Origin: Devosia insulae DS-56
Lineage (GTDB): Bacteria; Pseudomonadota; Alphaproteobacteria; Rhizobiales; Devosiaceae
Direction of reading: 5' to 3'
Assembly: GCF_000970465.2 (NCBI RefSeq)
Contig: NZ_LAJE02000198.1
Location: 1-45,000 of the forward strand
DNA: 45,000 bases
The position numbers and the translations under genes were made by a program. The notes below the pieces were generated by a model that did not search any database, was not told the origin of the DNA, and saw only the letters and a list, made by a program, of their open reading frames with translations. This document shows positions 17,143 to 24,998 of this stretch, piece by piece. Each line of letters begins with the position of its first letter. The first letter of the stretch is position 1.

Positions 17143-18375
17143 ATGGCCCATCCCGTTTCTCCCCTCGCGCCCAAGACTTACCCGGAACTGCCGGATGTCG
17201 CGGGAGTTCGGTTTGCGACGGCCGAGGCGGGGATCAAATACAAGAATCGCACTGACGTCCTGCTCGTCTCGATGGATGAGGGAACGGTCATTGCCGGTGT
17301 ATTGACGCGCTCCAGGTGCCCGTCGGCGGCCGTCGACTGGTGCCGGCAGAACCTCGGTGGCGGCAAGGCCCGCGCCTTGCTGGTCAATTCGGGCAATGCC
17401 AACGCCTTTACGGGCCAGAAGGGCAAGGCCTCGGTGGCGCTGTCGGCCGAGATCGTTTCGAAAGCGCTGGGCGTTGCACCGAGCGAGATTTTCCTTGCCT
17501 CCACCGGTGTCATCGGCGAGCCGCTCGATGCGCAGAAATTCGCCGGGGTCACCGCCGAGATGGCGACCCGCCTGGCGCCTGGTCCGTGGATGGATGCCGC
17601 CAAGGCGATCATGACCACCGACACTTTCGCCAAGGTGGCGACTGCCAGCGTCGAGTTCGACGGCGTGCCGGTGGTGATCTCGGGTATCGCCAAGGGCTCG
17701 GGAATGATCGCGCCGGATATGGCGACGATGCTGAGCTTTGTGTTCACCGATGCGCCGATCGCGGCGGGCGTGTTGCAGGGGCTGCTGCAGCCGGCGATCG
17801 ACACGAGCTTCAACGCCGTCACCGTCGACAGCGACACCTCGACCTCCGACACCTGCCTGGTGTTCGCCACCGGCAAGGCCGGCATCCCCGCCATCAATTC
17901 CGCCAGCGACCCGCGCGCCGAAGTGTTCGCCGAAGCGCTCGCCGACGTGCTGCATGAGCTCGCCATCCACGTGGTGCGCGACGGCGAAGGGGCGACCAAG
18001 ATGGTGAGCGTCACCGTCGAGGGCGCCGAGAGCGACAAGAGCGCCTTCCGCATCGCCCAGTCGATCGCCAACTCACCGCTGGTCAAGACCGCCATCGCCG
18101 GCGAGGACGCCAACTGGGGCCGTATCGTCATGGCGGTCGGCAAGGCCGGCGAGCCGGCCGATCGCGACAAGCTGGAGATCAGCTTCGGCGATATCCGCGT
18201 CGCGACGCAGGGCGAGCGCGACCCCGCCTATGACGAGGCGGCAACCAGCGCCTACATGAAGAACGAGGAAATCGAGGTGCGTGTCGGGCTGGGCCTCGGC
18301 GCCGGCACGGCGACCGTCTATACCTGCGACCTGACGCACGGCTACATCACTATCAACGGCGATTACAGGTCCTGA
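17143..18375 (+). CDS. argJ: Bifunctional glutamate N-acetyltransferase / amino-acid acetyltransferase
   Basis: 410 residues, the family's usual length. ArgJ moves acetyl from N-acetylornithine to glutamate, and some members also use acetyl-CoA, in the cyclic arginine pathway. It is made as one chain that cuts itself before a catalytic threonine; the motif DMATMLSF places the cut between Ala194 and Thr195. Upstream KGSGMIAPD and the TSDTC and EGATK motifs also fit. ATG 17143 has AGGA a few bases upstream. Its TGA overlaps the ATG of the next gene (TGATG, 18373-18377), so argJ, the acetyltransferase and the Nudix gene are translationally coupled. Confidence 0.96.
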   Translation: MAHPVSPLAPKTYPELPDVAGVRFATAEAGIKYKNRTDVLLVSMDEGTVIAGVLTRSRCPSAAVDWCRQNLGGGKARALLVNSGNANAFTGQKGKASVALSAEIVSKALGVAPSEIFLASTGVIGEPLDAQKFAGVTAEMATRLAPGPWMDAAKAIMTTDTFAKVATASVEFDGVPVVISGIAKGSGMIAPDMATMLSFVFTDAPIAAGVLQGLLQPAIDTSFNAVTVDSDTSTSDTCLVFATGKAGIPAINSASDPRAEVFAEALADVLHELAIHVVRDGEGATKMVSVTVEGAESDKSAFRIAQSIANSPLVKTAIAGEDANWGRIVMAVGKAGEPADRDKLEISFGDIRVATQGERDPAYDEAATSAYMKNEEIEVRVGLGLGAGTATVYTCDLTHGYITINGDYRS

Positions 18376-19130
18376 TGGTTCCACTCAGCGTCAGTCAGAT
18401 CGAGGGCGCCACCCTTACGGCATGGCCGGCACTGCGGCAGGCGCAGGATGGGCTGTGGCTGTGGCGTTACGCGCAGGGCTATACCAAGCGCGCCAACTCG
18501 ATCCATTGCCTTGATCCGAGCGATGGTGGCTATGCCGAGCTCAGGCTGATCCGGCTGGCCGAATTGTCGAAGCGCCACCACATCCCGCCGGTGTTCCGGG
18601 TTACTCCGCTCACCGCGCCAGAGATCGTCGAGGTGCTCGATGGGCTGTTGTGGGAGGAGTTCGAGCCGAGCCTGGTGATGGCGATGGAAATGCCCAACGA
18701 GGATTTTCCGCTCGACTTCCAGGCCCGCTATTTCGAGCCGACCGATCCACAATGGATCCGGGCGCAGGCGCAGATGTCGGGCTACGACCAGCCGACCATC
18801 GACGTGGCGAGCCAGATTCTCGGGCATATCGCCTGCGAGGCGCGCGGTGTGCTGGTCTACCACAAGGCGGGCCTGCCGGTGGCGGCGGCGGTGGCAAGCG
18901 GCATCGGCATCTATCTCAACGTCGTCACCCACCCCAATGCGCGCGGCATGGGCTATGGCCGGGCGGTGATGGGCGCGGCGCTCAACTGGGTGCGCTCGAA
19001 GGGTGCCACCCATTCGGCCATCCAGGTGCTGGCCAGCAATACCCCGGCGCTCAACCTCTATGGCTCGCTCGGCTTCGGCGAAGTCTATCCCTATAGCTAC
19101 CGGCGCGCCCCGGATTGGGGCCGCGGGTGA
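18375..19130 (+). CDS. GNAT family N-acetyltransferase
   Basis: 251 residues. The C-terminal third carries the GNAT core: YLNVVTHPNARGMGYGRAVM has the R-x-x-G-x-G acetyl-CoA loop, and ALNLYGSLGF is the usual C-terminal motif B region. The N-terminal half (LWLWRYAQGYTKRANSIH) is a second degenerate GNAT-like part seen in two-domain members. The acceptor substrate is unknown. The gene is coupled to argJ by a one-base overlap and to the Nudix gene by GTGA at 19127-19130. An argJ-GNAT-mutT arrangement is known from related Alphaproteobacteria as I recall it, but the functional reason is unclear. Confidence 0.87.
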   Translation: MVPLSVSQIEGATLTAWPALRQAQDGLWLWRYAQGYTKRANSIHCLDPSDGGYAELRLIRLAELSKRHHIPPVFRVTPLTAPEIVEVLDGLLWEEFEPSLVMAMEMPNEDFPLDFQARYFEPTDPQWIRAQAQMSGYDQPTIDVASQILGHIACEARGVLVYHKAGLPVAAAVASGIGIYLNVVTHPNARGMGYGRAVMGAALNWVRSKGATHSAIQVLASNTPALNLYGSLGFGEVYPYSYRRAPDWGRG

Positions 19131-19525
19131 AGATCCAGCTGGTCGTCGCCTGCGCGCTGATCGATGCCGACCGGCGGGTGCTGATCGCCCAGCGTCCGGA
19201 AGGCAAGCAACTGGCGGGACTATGGGAGTTTCCCGGTGGCAAGCTCGAGCCGGGTGAAAGTCCAGAGGCGGCCTTGATCCGGGAGCTCGAAGAAGAGCTC
19301 GGTATTTCCACCCAGACGGCGTGCCTTGCTCCATTAAGCTTTGCCTCTCACTCTTACGAAAGCTTTCATCTTCTGATGCCACTTTACGTCTGCCGTAAGT
19401 GGCAAGGAGTGCCGCAGGCTCGCGAACACGCCGCCCTGAAATGGGTGCGCCCGCAGCAGCTGCGCGATTACCCTATGCCCCCGGCCGACGAACCGCTGAT
19501 CGCACCGTTGTGCGATCTGCTCTGA
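19127..19525 (+). CDS. mutT: Nudix hydrolase, MutT-type 8-oxo-dGTP diphosphatase
   Basis: 132 residues from GTG 19127, whose bases overlap the preceding stop as GTGA; this coupling decided the start over a TTG at 19115. A complete Nudix box is present: Gly38, Glu44, Arg52-Glu53, Glu56-Glu57 and Gly59 in GGKLEPGESPEAALIRE and the following LEEELGI. MutT enzymes remove 8-oxo-dGTP from the nucleotide pool and so prevent A:T to C:G mutations. ACALID and LWEFPGG also match this subfamily. It is the last gene of the argJ operon. Confidence 0.92.
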   Translation: MKIQLVVACALIDADRRVLIAQRPEGKQLAGLWEFPGGKLEPGESPEAALIRELEEELGISTQTACLAPLSFASHSYESFHLLMPLYVCRKWQGVPQAREHAALKWVRPQQLRDYPMPPADEPLIAPLCDLL

Positions 19526-19533
19526 GGGTGGCG

Positions 19534-19734
19534 ATGACGGGTCTTTGTTCTCAGATCAGGTGCTTTGTCGCCGATGAGGGCGGCGCGACGGCGATCGAGT
19601 ATGGCCTGATTGCCGCGCTGATCGCAGTTGGGGCCATTCTCGCCATGACCCTGACCGGCAGCAGCGTCAGTTCGATGTTCGAGTACGTGTCGAGCCGCTC
19701 GGCCGAGAACCTCGATAACATCAACGACCTCTAG
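19534..19734 (+). CDS. Flp/Fap type pilin, apparently orphan
   Basis: 66 residues. GGATAIEYGLIAALIAVGAILAM is the class III prepilin signature: a G followed by ATAIEY with Glu and Tyr at positions 5 and 6 of the mature protein, then a hydrophobic helix that packs in the pilus. The leader before the cut is short and basic/hydrophilic, as in Flp pilins processed by TadV. GAGGG lies a few bases before ATG 19534. It follows mutT by only 8 bases, so it may share that transcript. No tad/cpa assembly genes are in this window. They would have to be elsewhere. Confidence 0.87.
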   Translation: MTGLCSQIRCFVADEGGATAIEYGLIAALIAVGAILAMTLTGSSVSSMFEYVSSRSAENLDNINDL

Positions 19735-19738
19735 AACA

Positions 19739-20590
19739 CTACTTCCCCAGCACGTCCCTGAGCCGCACCGTGGCGCTGCCCGGGCGTAGTGGCTTTTGCT
19801 GGTTTTCATGTGGGGCCCAGCCGCTGAGCCAGATGATCTCGAGCGTCGCCCGTACGCGCCCGTCCGGGTCGCCCGCCAGTTCCGCATAGGCGGCGCTCGC
19901 TGCGGCGAGCAGCGTCCTGGTCGCCAGGCGGCCGGGGCGGTCGGCCAGCGGGTTCTGCGCCCCCAACCCCTTGAGCTCGCGCATCAACCGCAACAGGTCG
20001 GCATAGCGGATCGGATAGGTCTCGAGGTCGGTGACCGGCAGGGCGTAGCCCGAGCGCTGCAGCAGGCCGCCGGCATCGGCCAGCGGGATGAATGGCGCCA
20101 CCCGAGCGAAGGCGCCACCGGAGGTTTCGGCATCGGCGCGCAGGAACGCCTGGCGCAGCTCGGTCAGGCTGTCGCCGCCGAGCGCCGCGGCGATCATCAG
20201 CCCGTCGGGGCTCAGATGCGCGCGGATGCGAGCGAGAAAGCCCGGCACATCGTTGATCACCTGCAGGTCGAACAGCGAGACGATCAGGTCGTAACCGTCG
20301 CGCGGCAGCAGCAGCGCTTCGGGGTCGACCAGCGGCGCATCGGGCGAGCCGAGGACGGTCGATACGCGCTCAAAGGCGAAGGCGCCGCTGGCCGAGCGGC
20401 CCATCAGCGGCAGGCGCGCGCCATCCGGCGCCATGATCAGCGCCTGCTCGAAATCGCGCGACACGGTAATGAGCCGCGAGGCGAGGTCATCGAGCGCCAG
20501 CTGGGTGACGAAATCGTCCGGCTCGGCCGGCCGCCGGCCGAGATGCTCGGCGATCAGCATGCGGTCGAAAACCTTGGGGGGCAGAGCCAT
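19739..20590 (-). CDS. SAM-dependent methyltransferase-like protein, NDUFAF5/BioC-type
   Basis: 283 residues from ATG 20590 (MALPPKVFDR); an in-frame GTG at 20626 is an alternative. The start RM-AEHLGRR, the DLASRL segment, the YDLIVSLFDLQVINDVPGFLARIRAHLSPDG block and the C-terminal ATLEIIWLSGWAPHENQQKPLRPG block resemble the alphaproteobacterial homologues of NDUFAF5, a complex I assembly factor. The expected glycine-rich SAM motif I after the first strand is degenerate here (ALIMAPDG-RLPL). It converges with the Flp pilin gene, with only 4 bases between their stops, and is divergent from comF. Methyltransferase or hydroxylase activity cannot be judged from sequence. Confidence 0.75.
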   Translation of the reverse strand: MALPPKVFDRMLIAEHLGRRPAEPDDFVTQLALDDLASRLITVSRDFEQALIMAPDGARLPLMGRSASGAFAFERVSTVLGSPDAPLVDPEALLLPRDGYDLIVSLFDLQVINDVPGFLARIRAHLSPDGLMIAAALGGDSLTELRQAFLRADAETSGGAFARVAPFIPLADAGGLLQRSGYALPVTDLETYPIRYADLLRLMRELKGLGAQNPLADRPGRLATRTLLAAASAAYAELAGDPDGRVRATLEIIWLSGWAPHENQQKPLRPGSATVRLRDVLGK

Positions 20591-20679
20591 AGTCAATCCG
20601 CACGGCGTTCGAGTTCGGTTCGTCACGGGATCAGGAAAAGTCTCGCAACTTTCGCGGTTCCCGCTTTAGATGCGGCGTT

Positions 20680-21459
20680 ATGGAATTGGGGCGGGGTAAA
20701 GTCAAAGCAGGATCGGCCGCCATGGCGCGGCTGGGCAGCGCTTTGCTCGATCTGGTCTATCCGCCGACCTGCCTCGATTGCGGCGCGCCGACCGCGGCGC
20801 ACGCGGCGCTGTGCCCCCGCTGCTTTGCCGGCCTCAGGCCGATCACCCAGCCCTGGTGCCCGGTACTGGGTCTGCCGTTCGAGGTGTCGATCGGTCCCGA
20901 TGCCCGTTCCGCCGAAGCCATAGCCGATCCCCCGCCATTCGATCGGGCGCGGTCCGCCGTGCTCTACAACGAGGTGGCTCGCGCCATCGTCAGCCGGCTC
21001 AAATATGGAGACCGGCCGGAGCTGGCCGAATTCTGCGCTCGGCTGATGCACCCTGCTGGAATGGAGTTCTGGGCCGAGCGCCCGGTGCTGGTCCCGGTGC
21101 CGCTCCATCGTTGGCGCCAGTTCGAGCGTCGCTACAATCAATCCACTGAACTGGCTCGGGCGCTCGCCCGCCGCACCGGACTTTCGGTCGATACCGGGCT
21201 CGTTGCTCGCAGTCGCCGCACCCGGCAGCAGGTCGGGCTTTCGCACGACGCACGCCACCGCAACGTCGCCGGCGCCTTCACGGCGCATCGCGAGGTGCTG
21301 CGGCGGCTCAACGGACGTGGCGTGGTGATCGTCGACGACGTCATCACCACTGGCTCGACCGTCAAGGCCATCACCCGAGAGCTGAAGCGGGCCGGGGTGA
21401 TCAAAATCGACGTGATCTCGTTCGCGCGCGTTGTGACGGGCGCCGAACTCCCCATATAG
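20680..21459 (+). CDS. comF: ComF family protein (phosphoribosyltransferase fold)
   Basis: 259 residues from ATG 20680; ATG 20722 (MARLGS) is a plausible shorter start. The N-terminal CxxC pairs CLDCG and CPRCF form a zinc ribbon, followed by a type I PRTase domain with PVPLHRWRQFERRYNQS and the PRPP loop VVIVDDVITTGST. ComF is needed for DNA uptake in naturally competent bacteria. In other bacteria its role is uncertain, and there is no competence context here. It is divergent from the methyltransferase-like gene, and grxC follows 33 bases later. Confidence 0.9.
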   Translation: MELGRGKVKAGSAAMARLGSALLDLVYPPTCLDCGAPTAAHAALCPRCFAGLRPITQPWCPVLGLPFEVSIGPDARSAEAIADPPPFDRARSAVLYNEVARAIVSRLKYGDRPELAEFCARLMHPAGMEFWAERPVLVPVPLHRWRQFERRYNQSTELARALARRTGLSVDTGLVARSRRTRQQVGLSHDARHRNVAGAFTAHREVLRRLNGRGVVIVDDVITTGSTVKAITRELKRAGVIKIDVISFARVVTGAELPI

Positions 21460-21492
21460 ACCTCAACAAACCCCAGCGTTTTTGTAGGCGAG

Positions 21493-21747
21493 ATGAAAAA
21501 GGTAGAAATCTATACGACCCAGTGGTGCCCCTATTGCCACGCAGCCAAGTCGCTGCTGGACGAAAAGGGTGTAAACTACGATGAGGTCGATGCCGACGAC
21601 CCCGACGTCCGGATGGCGATGGTGCAGCGCGCCAATGGCCGCCGCACCGTGCCGCAGATCTTCGTGGGCGAGACCCATGTCGGCGGCTACGACGATATGG
21701 CGGCGCTCGACCGCCGCGGCCAGCTCGATCCGCTGCTCGCCAACTAG
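21493..21747 (+). CDS. grxC: Glutaredoxin 3 (GrxC)
   Basis: 84 residues. The dithiol active site CPYC is at Cys12-Cys15, followed by the TVPQIF cis-proline loop and the GG-DD-AAL glutathione-binding end. It reduces disulfides and glutathionylated proteins using glutathione and is cytosolic. TAGGCGAG lies just upstream of ATG 21493. The order comF-grxC-nitrilase-DUF1178 with short gaps of 33 and 9 bases and a GTGA overlap suggests an operon, with a redox/glutathione theme. Confidence 0.95.
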   Translation: MKKVEIYTTQWCPYCHAAKSLLDEKGVNYDEVDADDPDVRMAMVQRANGRRTVPQIFVGETHVGGYDDMAALDRRGQLDPLLAN

Positions 21748-21756
21748 GATATTTGG

Positions 21757-22620
21757 ATGCGCGTCGCCGCCCTGCAGATGAACTCCGGCACTCAGCCCGG
21801 CCCCAATCTCGACCAGCTCGAGCGCTTGGCCGGCGAGGCGGCGGGGCAGGGCGCGACGTACCTGTTGTCGCCGGAAGTCACGGTGGTGTTCGCCGAGAAC
21901 CGCGATGGGCTCAAAGCCGTCGCCGGACCCTGGGAGAACAACCCGGATGTTGCACGGGTCGGCGCCATCGCCAGAAAGCTGGGGGTCAGCCTCCATCTCG
22001 GCTCGCTCGCCGTGGCGCTGCCCGACGGGCGCTTCGCCAACCGTTCGGTGCTGTTCCGCCCGGATGGTTCGATCGCCGCCACCTACGACAAGATCCACCT
22101 GTTCGACGCGACGCTCCCCGGCCTCAGGAATTATCGCGAGAGCGAGACCTATGCCGGTGGCGATGCTGCGGTGGTGAGCGAGGCGCCGGGTTTCCCGCTC
22201 GGCATGACCATCTGCTACGATCTGCGCTTTCCGGCGCTGCACCGGGCGCTGGCGGAAGCCGGGGCCAAGGTGATTTCGGTGCCGGCCGCCTTCACCGTTC
22301 CGACCGGCGAAGCGCATTGGGAAGTGCTGCTCAGGGCCCGCGCCATCGAGACCGGCTCTTGGGTGATCGCCGCGGCGCAGGCCGGCACGCACGAGAACGG
22401 CCGCTCCACCTGGGGCCATTCGATGATCATCGACCCCTGGGGCCGGATCGTCAGCGAGCTCGGTGGCGACGGTCCGGGGATCGCCGTCGCCGATATCGAC
22501 CTATCAGCGGTGGATGACGCCCGCGGCAAGGTTCCAGCGCTTGCCAACGCACGCCGGTTTTCGCTAACGCTCAGCGCTTCGGGCCCCACGGTATTCGCCC
22601 GAGAGGACGTGTCGGCGTGA
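21757..22620 (+). CDS. Carbon-nitrogen hydrolase (Nit1-like, deaminated-glutathione amidase type)
   Basis: 287 residues, one nitrilase-superfamily domain. The catalytic triad is Glu40 (LLSPE), Lys112 (YDKIHLFD) and Cys153 (TICYDLRFP). The IHLFD and NYRES segments and the short single-domain form resemble Nit1/NIT2-type omega-amidases. The partner grxC just upstream supports a role in repairing deaminated glutathione, which is inference. Its TGA stop is shared as GTGA with the next gene at 22617-22620. Confidence 0.9.
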   Translation: MRVAALQMNSGTQPGPNLDQLERLAGEAAGQGATYLLSPEVTVVFAENRDGLKAVAGPWENNPDVARVGAIARKLGVSLHLGSLAVALPDGRFANRSVLFRPDGSIAATYDKIHLFDATLPGLRNYRESETYAGGDAAVVSEAPGFPLGMTICYDLRFPALHRALAEAGAKVISVPAAFTVPTGEAHWEVLLRARAIETGSWVIAAAQAGTHENGRSTWGHSMIIDPWGRIVSELGGDGPGIAVADIDLSAVDDARGKVPALANARRFSLTLSASGPTVFAREDVSA

Positions 22621-23042
22621 TCAGCTATTCCCTCATCTGTGACAGATCCCACAAGTTCGACGCCTGGTTCAAAAGCGCCGAGGCCTATGACGAGCAGGCG
22701 GCGCGCGGCATCGTCACCTGTCCGATCTGCAATTCGGTGAAGGTGGACAAGGCGCTGATGGCGCCGGCAGTGTCGCGGATGAACTCCGACAAGCTGTCGC
22801 TGTCGAGCGGCCACCCGCAGCAGGCCGAGATTCGCGAAATGCTGCGCGTGATGCGCAAGAAGGTCACCAGCGAGGCCGACTATGTCGGCGACAAGTTCGC
22901 CGAGGAAGCCCGCAAGATCCACTTCAAGGAAGCCGACCCGCGCGGCATCTACGGCGAAGCGACCCGTGACGAAGTGGCCGAACTGATCGACGACGGCGTC
23001 GATTTCCTGCCGCTGCCGCATGTGCCGGACGAAGCGAACTAG
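22617..23042 (+). CDS. DUF1178 family protein
   Basis: 141 residues from a GTG start overlapping the nitrilase stop. The N terminus ISYSLICDRSHKFDAWFKS with CPIC at about residues 36-39 is the DUF1178 signature: a conserved Cys/His set that could hold a metal. The C-terminal GIYGEATRDEVAELIDDGVDFLPLP is the family's conserved end. The function is unknown. Its linkage to a carbon-nitrogen hydrolase and a glutaredoxin is seen in this operon. Its TAG overlaps the stop of the convergent sigma factor gene at 23039-23042. Confidence 0.9.
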   Translation: MISYSLICDRSHKFDAWFKSAEAYDEQAARGIVTCPICNSVKVDKALMAPAVSRMNSDKLSLSSGHPQQAEIREMLRVMRKKVTSEADYVGDKFAEEARKIHFKEADPRGIYGEATRDEVAELIDDGVDFLPLPHVPDEAN

Positions 23043-23548
23043 CGGGCGAGATACTCACGCGCCAGCGTGCGGGCTCGCCGCAACCGCGCCTTGACGGTTT
23101 CGCGGGTCGTCTCCAGCCGCGCGGCGATCTCGTCGATCGTCAGTTCCTCCAGATCCCTCAGGACCAGCGCCTCGCGGTAGTGTGCGGGCAGCGACTGGAT
23201 GGCTGCCGCCAGGTCGAGCCGTAGCTCGTGATCGGGTCGAACGGCGATCTCGGCCTGTTCTCCTAACTCCTCCAGAGGCGCTGCCTGTCCGAAGCCCCGC
23301 CGGGCAAGGCGCAGGCATTCGCGCCGTACCACCGCGAACAGCCAGCCCGAGAAAGCCGAAATCGCGCGCAGGCTGCCGATGTGACGATGCAGCAGGCACA
23401 GGGCGTCCTGCACCGCATCGTCAACATCGGCCGTACGGCAGGTGGCCCGGGCGTAGCGGCGAATGTCTGGCTGAGCCACCGCGAGCAGCGAGGTGATCGC
23501 GGCGGCATCGCCATTCCGGGCCGAAGCAATGAGCTCTGTGGGCGGCAT
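23039..23548 (-). CDS. RNA polymerase sigma factor, ECF type
   Basis: 169 residues, the ECF size, with sigma region 2 at about 15-85 (DVDDAVQDALCLLHRHIGSL, SGWLFAVVRRECLRLARR) and region 4 at about 110-165 (LPAHYREALVLRDLEELTIDEIAARL, ETTRETVKARLRRARTLAREYL). Region 3 is absent. Its start ATG shares a base with the stop of the upstream DUF2892 gene (TGATG at 23550-23546), so the two are translationally coupled. There is no classic zinc anti-sigma gene next to it. The membrane protein upstream is therefore the obvious candidate partner. The gene converges with DUF1178, with overlapping stops. Confidence 0.93.
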   Translation of the reverse strand: MPPTELIASARNGDAAAITSLLAVAQPDIRRYARATCRTADVDDAVQDALCLLHRHIGSLRAISAFSGWLFAVVRRECLRLARRGFGQAAPLEELGEQAEIAVRPDHELRLDLAAAIQSLPAHYREALVLRDLEELTIDEIAARLETTRETVKARLRRARTLAREYLAR

Positions 23549-23766
23549 CAGGACCTGTCGACGGGTTTACGGCCAACCATGGCACAGGCCGGGCAATAGC
23601 CGAAGATGCCGGTCAGCATGACGTAGAGGCCGAGGGCGACTACCGCGTAGCCCGCCCAGCCGGACAGCAAAAGCAGCCCGGCAAGGATCAGCGCGACGCC
23701 GGCGACAAGGCGGACGATCTGCTCCCAGGCAAAGACATTCTTACGATAGAACATGCGCTGCTCCAT
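23548..23766 (-). CDS. DUF2892-like small membrane protein with CPAC motif
   Basis: 72 residues from ATG 23766 (MEQRMFYRKN), preferred because GAGGT lies 7 bases upstream; an in-frame ATG at 23841 would add 25 residues without a ribosome site. Two membrane helices (about 18-35 and 38-57) are followed by FGYCPACAMVG, with Cys58 and Cys61, and a short basic tail. DUF2892 proteins carry this YCP end after the second helix, often as one part of rhodanese or thiol proteins. It is coupled to the ECF sigma gene by a one-base overlap. The CxxC could bind metal or sense redox and might control the sigma factor; this is an inference. Confidence 0.75.
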   Translation of the reverse strand: MEQRMFYRKNVFAWEQIVRLVAGVALILAGLLLLSGWAGYAVVALGLYVMLTGIFGYCPACAMVGRKPVDRS

Positions 23767-23876
23767 TGCTTGCACCTCAAGGACAAGAGGTGTCGCGGCG
23801 GCAGAACGGTTCGCGACGGAGCGGATATTTTCGAGGGACATGCCGGTCGAATGAGCTGAACGCCAGCTAAACCGGC

Positions 23877-23894
23877 CGGTTCAGGCACGGTTCA
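23877..23894. promoter_or_regulatory. Direct repeats in the divergent region of the sigma operon
   Basis: CGGTTCA occurs at 23877-23883 and 23888-23894, a period of 11 bases, about one DNA turn. On the minus strand this reads TGAACCG twice. The site lies between the DUF2892/sigma operon and the small gene at 23954. It may be an activator or sigma recognition region. The evidence is repeat spacing and location only. Confidence 0.3.
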
Positions 23895-23953
23895 ACCCCG
23901 GCAACGCAGATTGGCCTCCACAAACGGCGCTTCCGGGCGCCAAGGAGGATAGA

Positions 23954-24199
23954 ATGCACCATTCCACCCTGACCCCTGCGGTCACCGCCACCGGCGGCGC
24001 TATCCGCGCCGTGATGAGCGAGGCCGCGTCGGCAGCGCTGAAGGCGCTGAAGCCTTTCGATGTCGCCATCGAAGACGCGCTCGACCGCAGCTACGGCGCC
24101 GGCCGCTGGTTCCTCTACTGGGATGAAGACCTCTCGGGCCACCCGATCCGCGGCACCATCACGCTGGCCTTTGGCCGCGATACGCTGGTGATCGGCTGA
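23954..24199 (+). CDS. Small conserved-looking protein, function unknown
   Basis: 81 residues with a strong AGGAGG 5 bases before ATG 23954, so it is probably translated. The N-terminal half is a helix rich in Ala (AIRAVMSEAASAALKALKPF), and the C-terminal half is aromatic and beta-like (GRWFLYWDEDLSGHPIRGTITLAFG). There is no signal peptide or membrane helix. It is divergent from the DUF2892/sigma operon. Its stop is 7 bases from the stop of convergent ubiG. No family was recognised. Confidence 0.65.
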   Translation: MHHSTLTPAVTATGGAIRAVMSEAASAALKALKPFDVAIEDALDRSYGAGRWFLYWDEDLSGHPIRGTITLAFGRDTLVIG

Positions 24200-24206
24200 C
24201 TGTGCT

Positions 24207-24944
24207 TCAGGCGGGCTTTGCCGCCAGCACCATGTAGTTGACGCCGAGGTCGCGGCTTTGCCGCCACGCGTCGGCCAGCGGATGGAACACCACGCCGGTC
24301 TTGTCGATGATCTTCAGGCCATTGCGGCTGCTGAGCGCCGAGATCTCATCCGGCGTCAGGAATTTTGAGAAATCGTGGGTGCCTCGGGGCAACCAGCCGA
24401 GCACATACTCCGCCCCGACGATCGCCAGCGCATAGGCGCGCGGCGTGCGGTTGATGGTGGCGGTGAACATCAGCCCGCCGGGCTTTACCAGGCTCGCACA
24501 GCTCTTCATGTAGAGCGGCACATTGTCGACGTGCTCTACCACTTCCATGTTCAGCACCACATCGAACCGCTCGCCCGAGCCATCGAGCGCCTCCGCGGTC
24601 ACGGCGCGATAGTCGATCTCGAGGCCCGACTGCTGGGCATGCAGTTGGGCAATGCGGATGTTCTTTTCGCCGGCATCGATCCCAACCATCGTCGCCCCGA
24701 GCCGGGCCAACGGTTCGCTCAACAGCCCGCCGCCGCAGCCGATATCGAGGATGCGAACGCCCTCGAGCGGGCGGCGCACCGTGCTGTCCTTGCCGAAATG
24801 GGCGATCACCTTGTCGCGCACATAGCCCAGCCGCACCGGGTTGAACTTGTGCAGCGGCTTGAACTTGCCCTTGGGGTCCCACCACTCGTCGGCCATGGCG
24901 GCAAACTTGGCGATCTCGTCGGGATTGATGGTGGTGTCGGTCAT
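24207..24944 (-). CDS. ubiG: Bifunctional ubiquinone 3-O-methyltransferase
   Basis: 245 residues. UbiG performs both O-methylations in ubiquinone synthesis using SAM. The SAM loop is [19 protein letters not shown] (about 68-86), preceded by the UbiG-specific N terminus [27 protein letters not shown]. Later motifs [12 protein letters not shown] and the C-terminal [14 protein letters not shown] match the family. The location near lysC is common in Hyphomicrobiales. It is transcribed away from the SnoaL-like gene only in the sense of lying downstream of it on the same strand, with a 54-base gap. Confidence 0.96.
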   Translation of the reverse strand: MTDTTINPDEIAKFAAMADEWWDPKGKFKPLHKFNPVRLGYVRDKVIAHFGKDSTVRRPLEGVRILDIGCGGGLLSEPLARLGATMVGIDAGEKNIRIAQLHAQQSGLEIDYRAVTAEALDGSGERFDVVLNMEVVEHVDNVPLYMKSCASLVKPGGLMFTATINRTPRAYALAIVGAEYVLGWLPRGTHDFSKFLTPDEISALSSRNGLKIIDKTGVVFHPLADAWRQSRDLGVNYMVLAAKPA

Positions 24945-24998
24945 GTCAGATATATCCGCCGCTCCGGCCCCGGCCGCAAGGGGACGCTTCGGCGCAGG

